Positions 1 through 5,917 of a stretch of 7,436 nt of DNA are shown here, in pieces. The stretch comes from Christensenellaceae bacterium (GTDB taxonomy: Bacteria > Bacillota > Clostridia > Christensenellales > SZUA-584), in assembly GCA_012719815.1 (NCBI GenBank), contig JAAXZP010000250.1, positions 1 to 7,436 on the forward strand, given 5' to 3'. The translations under genes were made by a program, and so were the position numbers. Position 1 is the stretch's first letter. Each line of letters begins with the position of its first letter. Under the pieces are notes generated by a model, which saw nothing but the letters and a program-made list of their open reading frames with translations, did no database searches and had not been told where the DNA came from.

Positions 1-2
1 AG

Positions 3-593
<591 letters not shown>

Positions 594-607
594 CCACTGA
601 AAGCGGG

Positions 608-1822
608 GTGATCGATATCAAATACCTGTATAAAGCGGCCAACAGGGCCGGCCAAACAGTGGAAGGGCTCATTGAAGCGCCCGACAAAAAAGCCGTGGTG
701 TTTGCGCTGCGCGCCAAATCACTGTACCTGCTCGACCTGTCGGAAGTCAGCCAGAGAAGCTCAACGGACATCGCCCTCGGCTCCGGGATGCTGCCCAAGC
801 GCACGCTGGCGGTGTTCTGCACGCAGTTCGCCAGCATATTAAAGGCGGGCGTGCCGCTCATTCAGGCGCTTTCCATACTGGAGGAGCAAACGGATAACGC
901 CAAGCTGAAATCGATACTGCAGGCGGTGGGCGAAGACCTGCAGCGCGGCAAAGGCCTGTCGGAAGCGCTGTCAATGCACGAGCGCGCTCTTCCCCCCATC
1001 ATGATCAAAATGATCGAGGCGGGCGAAATCAGCGGCACGCTGGACATCTCGCTGGAGCGGCTCGCCGCGACGTTTGAAAAGGAACATCAAATCGCCAAGA
1101 AAATACGCTCCGCAATGATGTACCCCATGATCGTCACCATCGTGGCGGTGATGGTGGTGATATTCATGCTGCTGTTCGTCATCCCCAGATTCATGGGCTT
1201 CTTCAACTCGACCGGCACCGAGCTGCCCGCCATCACCCAGTTTATGCTGAACCTGAGCGAATTCATCCAGCACAACTGGATGATACTGGTGGGCATACTG
1301 CTGATGATCATCGCCGGTTTCAAGGTATTCAAATCGTCGCCCGGCGGCCGGCTCGCCTGGGACTCCTTCAAGCTGCGGGCGCCGCTGTTCAAAAAGGCAG
1401 TGACGCGCGTCCTCGCCGCCCGGTTCAGCCGCACCCTCGCCACGCTCACCAGCACAGGCGTTTCGCTGACGCAGTCGCTGCGCATCGCGGGCAAGGTGGT
1501 AGGCAACCGCCTTGCGGAGAACAGGCTGATGGACGTGGAGGAATCCATTAAGCAGGGCAAGGCCTTAAACGTAGCCTTAAGCGATACGGCGCTGTTCCCC
1601 AGGATGCTGGTGCACATGACCAAAATAGGCGAGGAATCCGGTACGCTGGACCAGATGATGGGCAAGGCGGCGGACTATTTCGAGGAAGAAGCGGACACAG
1701 CCATCACCAGGCTGACGACAATACTGCAGCCCGTGCTGCTGGTCATCGTCGCGGTCATCATACTGTTCGTCATGCTGTCTGTGCTGATGCCCATGCTGAC
1801 AATGTATTCCAACATCAAATAA
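608..1822 (+). CDS. pilC: Type IV pilus inner-membrane platform protein PilC
   Basis: Integral membrane platform (GspF/PilC family, T2SSF fold) that couples the cytoplasmic ATPases to pilin insertion or removal. It has 404 residues, normal for the family. Residues 3-45 match the usual N-terminal domain (YKAANRAGQTVEG, then RAKSLYLLDL). Two homologous T2SSF repeats follow at about 68-191 and 271-393, each with the G-E-x-S-G-T-L-D signature (GEISGTLD near 139, GEESGTLD near 341). Likely membrane segments are 172-193, 224-238 and 372-396. The start is GTG. The next Met (residue 61) would delete the conserved N-terminal domain, so GTG is preferred although the ribosome site is weak (TGAAAG, 598-603). 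Tandem stops TAA TAG end the gene. It follows pilT by 14 bases and precedes the pilin by 120. Confidence 0.96.
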   Translation: MIDIKYLYKAANRAGQTVEGLIEAPDKKAVVFALRAKSLYLLDLSEVSQRSSTDIALGSGMLPKRTLAVFCTQFASILKAGVPLIQALSILEEQTDNAKLKSILQAVGEDLQRGKGLSEALSMHERALPPIMIKMIEAGEISGTLDISLERLAATFEKEHQIAKKIRSAMMYPMIVTIVAVMVVIFMLLFVIPRFMGFFNSTGTELPAITQFMLNLSEFIQHNWMILVGILLMIIAGFKVFKSSPGGRLAWDSFKLRAPLFKKAVTRVLAARFSRTLATLTSTGVSLTQSLRIAGKVVGNRLAENRLMDVEESIKQGKALNVALSDTALFPRMLVHMTKIGEESGTLDQMMGKAADYFEEEADTAITRLTTILQPVLLVIVAVIILFVMLSVLMPMLTMYSNIK

Positions 1823-1839
1823 TAGACAAAATAGACAAA
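1821..1839 (+). repeat. 10-base tandem direct repeat AATAGACAAA
   Basis: AATAGACAAA occurs at 1821-1830 and again at 1830-1839, sharing one A, so the period is 9 bases. It straddles the pilC stop codon, and its second copy supplies the TAGACA -35 candidate. It could be a simple duplication in AT-rich DNA or a tandem protein-binding site. Confidence 0.5.
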
Positions 1840-1859
1840 TTTTCTAGCCTGTGTATGTT
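1832..1859 (+). promoter_or_regulatory. Candidate sigma-A promoter 1 upstream of the major pilin
   Basis: TAGACA (1832-1837; 5 of 6 to TTGACA), a 16-base spacer, then TATGTT (1854-1859; 4 of 6 to TATAAT). It begins 10 bases after the pilC stop in AT-rich DNA. The -35 lies inside the second copy of a 10-base direct repeat. It would give a leader of roughly 75 bases before the pilin start. This is a consensus match only; promoter 2 (-10 at 1880-1885) is an alternative or additional start. Confidence 0.4.
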
Positions 1860-1885
1860 TAAGTGATTGTATTTGCGTTTATAAA
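1858..1885 (+). promoter_or_regulatory. Candidate promoter 2 for the major pilin (TATAAA -10)
   Basis: The -10-like TATAAA at 1880-1885 matches consensus 5 of 6. The best -35 at normal spacing is only TTTAAG (1858-1863; 3 of 6, 16-base spacer), so this would be a weak or activator-dependent promoter. Transcription would start near 1892, immediately before the palindrome at 1895-1910. Confidence 0.35.
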
Positions 1886-1894
1886 ACACGTGGA

Positions 1895-1910
1895 GCGCTT
1901 TGCAAAACGC
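1895..1910. promoter_or_regulatory. Imperfect palindrome, possible operator in the pilin leader
   Basis: GCGCTTTGCAAAACGC reads as a 16-base inverted repeat with one mismatched pair and a perfect 8-base core TTTGCAAA. It sits 9 bases after the candidate -10 TATAAA (1880-1885) and 15 bases before the pilin ribosome site. That is a position typical of a repressor operator, though as RNA it could also form a very small hairpin. No known regulator was matched. Confidence 0.35.
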
Positions 1911-1925
1911 ACTGATACCAATTTG

Positions 1926-1933
1926 AAAGGAGA
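1926..1933 (+). promoter_or_regulatory. Strong ribosome-binding site of the major pilin
   Basis: AAAGGAGA lies 9 bases upstream of the ATG at 1943. It is among the best Shine-Dalgarno matches in the window, consistent with the high expression a major pilin needs, and it fixes the start. Confidence 0.85.
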
Positions 1934-1942
1934 AATCAAAGC

Positions 1943-2305
1943 ATGTTCAAACTCTTGCGCAGGAACAGGAAAGGCTTTACGCTGATTGAGCTCATCGTCG
2001 TCATCGCCATACTCGCGATACTTGCGGCCATCGCCATCCCCACGTTCACGAGCATCACCCGGGACGCGAACCAGAAGGTGGCTGTCGCCAACGCGCGCAA
2101 TATCGCAACCGCGATCAACACTTACAACGCGTTGTACCCGAATGAAACCCCGATTACGTCCACAGCGAACGCCAAAACGACGCTGTCCAGCGTCAACCTG
2201 TGGCCTTCCGGTCTGACGGACGATGACGCGGCAAATGCCAACAAGCTCATCATATTTGAAAACAACGTTGCTGTAGTGGATGCCACGATCAGCATATATG
2301 ATTAA
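1943..2305 (+). CDS. pilA: Major type IV prepilin (PilA-like)
   Basis: Probable structural subunit of the pilus fibre. It has 120 residues: an 11-residue leader rich in Lys/Arg ending RKG, then a mature protein beginning FTLIE. Cleavage is after Gly11. Phe+1 (methylated by PilD), the conserved Glu5 (residue 16) and Pro22 (residue 33) of the mature pilin are all present, within one hydrophobic N-terminal helix (about residues 12-35). The remaining 85 residues form a small soluble head without any cysteine, so there is no disulfide-bonded D-region as in Gram-negative PilA. This fits short Firmicute pilins. The gene has a strong ribosome site, its own promoter candidates and a terminator, and sits between pilC and pilD, supporting the major-pilin role. 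That role is inferred: any single-gene prepilin would look similar. Confidence 0.93.
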   Translation: MFKLLRRNRKGFTLIELIVVIAILAILAAIAIPTFTSITRDANQKVAVANARNIATAINTYNALYPNETPITSTANAKTTLSSVNLWPSGLTDDDAANANKLIIFENNVAVVDATISIYD

Positions 2306-2335
2306 GCGTTAAAGCAACTCAATTTGCGCATTTAC

Positions 2336-2365
2336 AGCAAGGGAAAATTTCCTTGCTATTTTTTT
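2336..2365 (+). terminator. Intrinsic terminator after the major pilin
   Basis: AGCAAGGGA (2336-2344) pairs with TTTCCTTGCT (2348-2357, using TCCTTGCT plus flanking T) to give a 9-bp stem, including one G-T wobble, around a 4-base loop. It is followed by A and seven T (2359-2365). It lies 30 bases after the pilin stop and would end the pilin transcript, or reduce read-through into pilD. Confidence 0.88.
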
Positions 2366-2377
2366 GTCCAATTTATG

Positions 2378-2396
2378 GCTTTGCAATGTCCAAAGC
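2378..2396. repeat. Inverted repeat upstream of the pilD promoter
   Basis: GCTTTG (2378-2383) and CAAAGC (2391-2396) form perfect 6-base arms around a 7-base spacer. The element ends 5 bases before the -35 at 2402. Its first nine bases, GCTTTGCAA, also occur in the palindrome upstream of the pilin (1897-1905). This could be a shared regulator site; chance is not excluded. Confidence 0.35.
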
Positions 2397-2401
2397 ATGT
2401 T

Positions 2402-2429
2402 TTGACGCGGGCAGACCGGGTTATATAAA
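2402..2429 (+). promoter_or_regulatory. Sigma-A-type promoter for the pilD-minor pilin-pilMN operon
   Basis: TTGACG (2402-2407), a 16-base spacer, then TATAAA (2424-2429); each hexamer matches consensus 5 of 6. It lies 37 bases after the terminator and would start RNA near 2436, giving a leader of about 57 bases before the pilD ATG. This is the best promoter match in the window and restarts transcription after the pilin terminator. Confidence 0.7.
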
Positions 2430-2492
2430 AAACAGCGGAAAAGTTGTGCCGCTCCGCCCAAAACGCGGATCTTGAAAACGGGAACACAGCGC

Positions 2493-3275
2493 ATGGAGAT
2501 ATTTTTCGGCATCGCGATATTCTTGCTGGGGCTTATTATCGGAAGCTTTCTGAACGTATGCATCTGCCGCCTGCCGAAGCGGATCTCCATCGTCGCCTCC
2601 CGCTCGGCCTGCCCGGCGTGCGGCACGACACTCAAGCCCCGGGATTTGGTGCCGGTGCTGTCCTACCTGTTTCTGGGCGGCAGGTGCCGGTACTGCAAGG
2701 CCAAAATATCCTTGCAGTACCCGCTGGTGGAAGCGCTGACCGGTGCGCTGTACCTGCTGCTGTATGTGCGGTTTGGCCTTGTGTGGCCGCTGCCCGTCTA
2801 CCTCGCGCTGGTGTCGCTGCTGATTGTGATATCCGTCATCGACATCAGCCATATGGAGATCCCCGATGGGCTGGTCATCGCGGGGCTGGTCGTGGGCGGC
2901 GCGCAGCTTACGGCGTCGATATTCACGCCTTACTTTGGCGCCTGGTACAGCTACGTGATCGGCTTTTTCGCAGGCGGGCTGCCGCTTTTGCTCATCGCGC
3001 TTTTCTGCACGTACGCGCTGAAAAAGGATGCGATAGGCGGCGGCGACATCAAACTGATGGCATTCTGCGGCCTCGTCATCGGCCGGAAGCTGGTGATCAC
3101 CGCTTATCTCATTGGCATCGTGGCCGGGGCGATCTTCGGCCTGTTGCTGATGGCGCTGAGCAAAAGGAAGGGTTCCGACGCGATACCGTTCGGGCCGTTC
3201 CTGTCACTGGGCGTGGTCCTCAGCTTATTCTTCGGGGACGTGCTGATAGACTGGTATTTAGGACTGCTGGTATGA
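2493..3275 (+). CDS. pilD: Prepilin peptidase / N-methyltransferase PilD
   Basis: Membrane aspartyl protease (A24 family) that removes prepilin leaders after Gly and methylates the new N-terminus. It has 260 residues from ATG 2493. The opening IIGSFLNVCICRLP (15-28) is characteristic. Two zinc-type CxxC pairs (Cys40/43 and Cys65/68) lie in the cytoplasmic methyltransferase domain, followed by the QYPLVEALTG signature (75-84). The catalytic aspartates are Asp117 (VIDISHMEIPD) and Asp185 in the GGGD motif (IGGGDIKLMA). The rest is highly hydrophobic, with six to eight membrane segments, so the enzyme looks complete and bifunctional. A TTG at 2472 would add seven polar residues; ATG is preferred because hydrophobic sequence then begins at once, as in relatives. 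Neither start has a good ribosome site (GGGA at 2480-2483). The end overlaps the next gene by 4 bases. Confidence 0.95.
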   Translation: MEIFFGIAIFLLGLIIGSFLNVCICRLPKRISIVASRSACPACGTTLKPRDLVPVLSYLFLGGRCRYCKAKISLQYPLVEALTGALYLLLYVRFGLVWPLPVYLALVSLLIVISVIDISHMEIPDGLVIAGLVVGGAQLTASIFTPYFGAWYSYVIGFFAGGLPLLLIALFCTYALKKDAIGGGDIKLMAFCGLVIGRKLVITAYLIGIVAGAIFGLLLMALSKRKGSDAIPFGPFLSLGVVLSLFFGDVLIDWYLGLLV

Positions 3276-4021
3276 GGAAACTTTGGCGTCACAACCGAAA
3301 AGGGTTTTCGCTGATCGAAGTGCTGGTGTCGGTCGCGATATTCGCTGCCGTCGCGCTGCCGCTGATGTCGGTGTTTCTGCAGTCGGCCAAAACGGACCGG
3401 GCTGCGCGCAACGTGATGAACGCCAACTACATCGTGCAGGACTACATTGAAACGCTGGATACCAGGACGTATAAGCAGGCGCTCTCCGCCCTGCCCAAGC
3501 TGGAAGCGCACGGCGACTATTATCTCTCTGCCACGATCGAGCCGTACGGTAACGCCAAAAGCACGCTGTTTGCCGGCAGCGATTGCGTATACGCGCACCT
3601 CGTTATGAGAAGCGACGGCTCGCTCCTCACGGTGCTGCCGGACGGGCAGTGGCTGGAGTATTCGTCCGTGCCCACCGACATATCGATATCCCTGTCGGGC
3701 AGCGGCTACACGTTCAGCGCGGGCGGTAAAACGAAAGCCGGAACCGCAGCCCACAGCCGCTGCGCCGTAATTGTGAACGCTATGAACTGGCCCGGCGGCC
3801 CCTCTCCCCTGATCTCAGCGGGCGCGGGCTGTAAGGTGCTGGTGTACTGCAGAAGCAACGACGTATCCGACATCCGCGTGGACGGCGAGGCGTATTACCA
3901 CAAGGACATCATCGCCGGCGATACGTCGCTGGTCCGGGTTGCTGCCAGCGTTTACGACAGCAAGACTAACCCCAAGCCGGTGGCGACGACTGAAGTTTAT
4001 CTCAGTCTGAGGAACGAATGA
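3272..4021 (+). CDS. Minor prepilin, PilV/GspI-like N-terminus, large cysteine-containing head
   Basis: Predicted minor pilin of the initiation/tip complex. It has 249 residues: an 11-residue basic leader ending RKG, then mature FSLIE with Glu5 (residue 16) and a hydrophobic helix at about 12-36 carrying Pro19 of the mature form. LIEVLVSVAIF resembles PilV/GspI-type minor pilins. The head of about 200 residues is rich in Ser, Gly and beta-prone sequence and was not recognised as a named domain. It has four cysteines (105, 164, 187, 193) that could form two disulfides outside the cell. The ATG lies in an ATGA overlap with the pilD stop and has no good ribosome site, so translation is probably coupled to pilD. 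The frame is open much further upstream, but that part is a shadow of pilD. Prepilin identity is secure; the subtype is tentative. Confidence 0.9.
   Translation: MRKLWRHNRKGFSLIEVLVSVAIFAAVALPLMSVFLQSAKTDRAARNVMNANYIVQDYIETLDTRTYKQALSALPKLEAHGDYYLSATIEPYGNAKSTLFAGSDCVYAHLVMRSDGSLLTVLPDGQWLEYSSVPTDISISLSGSGYTFSAGGKTKAGTAAHSRCAVIVNAMNWPGGPSPLISAGAGCKVLVYCRSNDVSDIRVDGEAYYHKDIIAGDTSLVRVAASVYDSKTNPKPVATTEVYLSLRNE
4009..4012 (+). promoter_or_regulatory. Ribosome-binding site of the PilW-like gene
   Basis: GAGG lies 5 bases before ATG 4018 and 8 bases before a second in-frame ATG at 4021. The spacing slightly favours the second ATG, which would shorten the protein by one Met without affecting the mature pilin. 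Confidence 0.5.
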
Positions 4022-4452
4022 TGAAGCGTATCGGAAAAACCGGATATACCCTGATCGAAGTGCTGCTGGCCGCTGCGCTGATAGCCGTGGTCGCACTTTT
4101 GATGTACAGCTTTTTCGGCCAGGGGTTCGCGCTGTACGGCGTGGAAACGGCTTCCGCGGAGGAACAGATCAACCTGCGGCAGGCCATGTCCGACATCACC
4201 AATATCGTGCGCGTCACCGATCCGGACGACATCAGCGTTGAAAACGGCGTGCTGACGGTGGGCAGCAGAAAGTATAAGCTCTCGAACGGCAGCATACAGA
4301 AGGACGGCGTCGCGATCGCGAACGGCATCGCGGTGTTCGACGTGAGCCGCACCGGCGACGCCATGCTGGTCATCCGCATTGTCAACCAGAACGGCACGGA
4401 GCTCAAAACGTCGCTGTCGCTGAACTCATCGCAGACAGGAGGCACGGCATGA
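4018..4452 (+). CDS. Minor prepilin, PilW/GspJ-like
   Basis: Predicted minor pilin. It has 144 residues (143 if the second ATG is used). The short leader ends KTG; the mature sequence begins YTLIE, so residue +1 is Tyr instead of the usual Phe, with Glu5 kept. The hydrophobic helix spans about 10-30. The pattern after it, LRQAMSDITNIVR (53-65) and then alternating short beta strands (ISVENGVLTVGSRKYKLSNG, 72-91), is typical of PilW/GspJ-type minor pilins, although this one is short. No cysteines. It overlaps the genes on both sides by 4 bases (ATGA), so all three minor pilins are probably made in coupled amounts. The prepilin call is firm; PilW-like is by pattern and position. Confidence 0.88.
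   Translation: MMKRIGKTGYTLIEVLLAAALIAVVALLMYSFFGQGFALYGVETASAEEQINLRQAMSDITNIVRVTDPDDISVENGVLTVGSRKYKLSNGSIQKDGVAIANGIAVFDVSRTGDAMLVIRIVNQNGTELKTSLSLNSSQTGGTA
4437..4442 (+). promoter_or_regulatory. Ribosome-binding site of the PilX-like gene
   Basis: A perfect AGGAGG lies 6 bases upstream of ATG 4449, inside the end of the preceding gene. It confirms the start and suggests efficient independent initiation in addition to coupling. Confidence 0.85.
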
Positions 4453-5903
4453 ACATCCGGCGCGCTGTCAGACGCATACTGAACGGTAAAGGCGATGCGC
4501 TGATCATGGCCATCGTTACCATCACGGTGCTGGTGCTGCTGGGCGTCTCGGTGATCACCGTGTCCATGGGCACGCTGAGAACCAACAGGGCGGACGCCGC
4601 CACCAACGACGCATATTACGCGGCGGAGTCCGGCGTGAGCAGCGGTCTTGACCACCTCAGGCAGGAGGTGTCGCGCTACTACGCGCAGATGATGAAGGCG
4701 GAAAGCGGAACGTATACCAGCCTGTTCAACAACTTCGCTGCCGGCATTGCGGCCGGCGCGCAGGCCAGCTTTGCCGAGCCGGATTTCGCCGGCGGCACCA
4801 CCAGGACGACTTTCTCCGTATCCGGCCACGACTCCAGCGCTGATGTCTACGAGTTTCTGGTGAGCACCGTCTCCACCATGGCGGACGGCACCCAATATAA
4901 GGTGGAAGGCCGGCTCAAGGTGAAGCGCGTGGATGTAAGCACAAAGAGCTGGTTCAGCGACCTGGGCGCGCTGGTCGTGGGCAAAACATTGACCGTCAAC
5001 CCTTCCAGCGGCATAACGGTCAACAACGGCGACGCTGTGCTGGGCGCTCTGGTTCACCAGGTACCCTGGGACTATACGGTCAACAACGGGAAGACCATCA
5101 TCGACCCTTCAGTTAAGAATTACATCAACGATGTGCTGAATTACCCTTATTTCAGCGACCCGGTTATACCGAATCCCAAGTATTACATCACAAGCAGCAC
5201 GACCATGACGGCGTCCAACTATCCCTGGACGAACCCTGTCAGCGTGGATACCGCTGACGGCGTTAGCATTACCATCACCAACAACAACATCATACCGGAC
5301 GGGGTTATCCGGGTGCGCGGGGATTTGACCATCTACAACGGTGGCAATGTATACAGCGATATCTACTGCCGCAACTTCACCGACTACGGCCGCGCTTACT
5401 ACGGTGACATTTACTGCCGCGGGGATTTCAAAAAGACCGGAGGCGACATATACGGCAATATCTACTGCGACGGCGACGTGACTTTAAGCAGTATCAGCGT
5501 GCAGGGCTCGATTATCAGCAACGGCAATGTGACCATAAACGGCGCCACCGCGCTGGGCAATATCTTTGCGACGGGAACCATCAACCTGTCTCAGATGGGC
5601 GCGTCCGGAAACGTTATTTACTCCAAGACAAAAATCGTAACCAGCGCCACCATTTCGGCCATCGTGTTCTCGGGCGGCGATATCCAGATTAACAGCGGCT
5701 CCGGCAGCATCACCGGCGCTGTTATCGCCAAAGGCAACTGCACGAACAGCGGCTGGCCGACAATCCATTACAGCGCCAGCGATATCGCGTCGAAGCTGGC
5801 CAACCTTAAAGGGACTTTCTTCGACCCCGGCGGGGGCTCAGCCGCGCTGGACGCCAGCGTGTTCCAGGGACAAAGCATCACGGCGATAGGCCGTATCAAT
5901 TAA
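4449..5903 (+). CDS. PilX-like minor pilin with C-terminal beta-solenoid repeat domain
   Basis: Predicted minor pilin, 484 residues. The N-terminus resembles PilX/GspK. A basic leader ends with GKG (13-15), followed by DALIMAIVT and a hydrophobic helix to about residue 40. Position 5 of the mature form is Met, not Glu, as in PilX/GspK proteins that lack Glu5. DAYYAAESGVSSGLDHL (54-70) matches the AAE segment typical of PilX N-terminal domains. A linker and mixed region (about 71-280) follows. Residues 284-431 hold about nine short repeats with anchor Ile/Val at 287, 305, 321, 338, 355, 372, 389, 405 and 425, a period near 17. This is a bactofilin-like or polymer-forming beta-solenoid pattern. 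All four cysteines (307, 323, 340, 431) lie in this domain. It is followed after 14 bases by pilM. Solenoid and tip display are inferred. Confidence 0.87.
   Translation: MNIRRAVRRILNGKGDALIMAIVTITVLVLLGVSVITVSMGTLRTNRADAATNDAYYAAESGVSSGLDHLRQEVSRYYAQMMKAESGTYTSLFNNFAAGIAAGAQASFAEPDFAGGTTRTTFSVSGHDSSADVYEFLVSTVSTMADGTQYKVEGRLKVKRVDVSTKSWFSDLGALVVGKTLTVNPSSGITVNNGDAVLGALVHQVPWDYTVNNGKTIIDPSVKNYINDVLNYPYFSDPVIPNPKYYITSSTTMTASNYPWTNPVSVDTADGVSITITNNNIIPDGVIRVRGDLTIYNGGNVYSDIYCRNFTDYGRAYYGDIYCRGDFKKTGGDIYGNIYCDGDVTLSSISVQGSIISNGNVTINGATALGNIFATGTINLSQMGASGNVIYSKTKIVTSATISAIVFSGGDIQINSGSGSITGAVIAKGNCTNSGWPTIHYSASDIASKLANLKGTFFDPGGGSAALDASVFQGQSITAIGRIN
5016..5089 (+). repeat. 14-base in-frame direct repeat within the PilX-like gene
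   Basis: ACGGTCAACAACGG occurs at 5016-5029 and 5076-5089, exactly 60 bases (20 codons) apart, encoding TVNNG at residues 190-194 and 210-214. It may mark an internal duplication at the start of the beta-rich region, or simply reuse of a turn motif with the same codons. Confidence 0.6.
5299..5741 (+). repeat. Protein-level repeat array of about 17 residues (51 bases) in the PilX-like gene
   Basis: This segment encodes residues 284-431. Each unit has the form (G/S)-(D/N/S)-(I/V) plus two or three residues, then G-(D/N)-(V/I/F) and a variable turn: for example YGNIYCDGDVTL, QGSIISNGNVTI and LGNIFATGTINL. The DNA units have diverged, so this is an old protein repeat and not a recent tandem duplication. 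Confidence 0.75.
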
Positions 5904-5908
5904 GGAGG
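5902..5908 (+). promoter_or_regulatory. Strong ribosome-binding site of pilM
   Basis: AAGGAGG overlaps the stop codon of the PilX-like gene (TAA at 5901-5903) and lies 9 bases before the pilM ATG at 5918. It gives pilM independent initiation at the only non-overlapping junction of the second operon's complete genes. Confidence 0.85.
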
Positions 5909-5917
5909 GGGCATTTT

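Noticed and set aside
1887..1892. CACGTG palindrome before the pilin.
   Set aside because: A 6-base palindrome is expected by chance; the larger palindrome at 1895-1910 is the better candidate.
2434..2453. Hairpin AGCGG/CCGCT in the pilD leader, considered as an attenuator or riboswitch.
   Set aside because: Only a 5-bp stem with a 10-base loop, no T-run and no alternative structure, in a leader of about 57 bases.
2472..2492. TTG start adding seven residues to PilD.
   Set aside because: No ribosome site precedes it and the extra residues are polar. ATG 2493 gives the usual immediate hydrophobic N-terminus. Not fully excluded.
2444..3271. Long open frame upstream of the PilV-like start, making an apparent 525-residue protein.
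   Set aside because: It reads through pilD in another frame, with Arg/Ala/Gly-rich shadow composition. The true start is the ATG at 3272, immediately before a perfect prepilin leader.
4002..5057. 351-codon open frame on the minus strand.
   Set aside because: It is opposite two well-supported minor pilin genes, has low-complexity His/Arg/Ala-rich sequence and no recognisable motif. It is a GC-rich codon-position shadow, as are the other minus-strand frames.
5299..5741. Calling the PilX-like C-terminus a true bactofilin.
   Set aside because: Bactofilins are small cytoplasmic proteins without a pilin-type N-terminal helix. Only the repeat spacing is similar, and the protein is probably exported.
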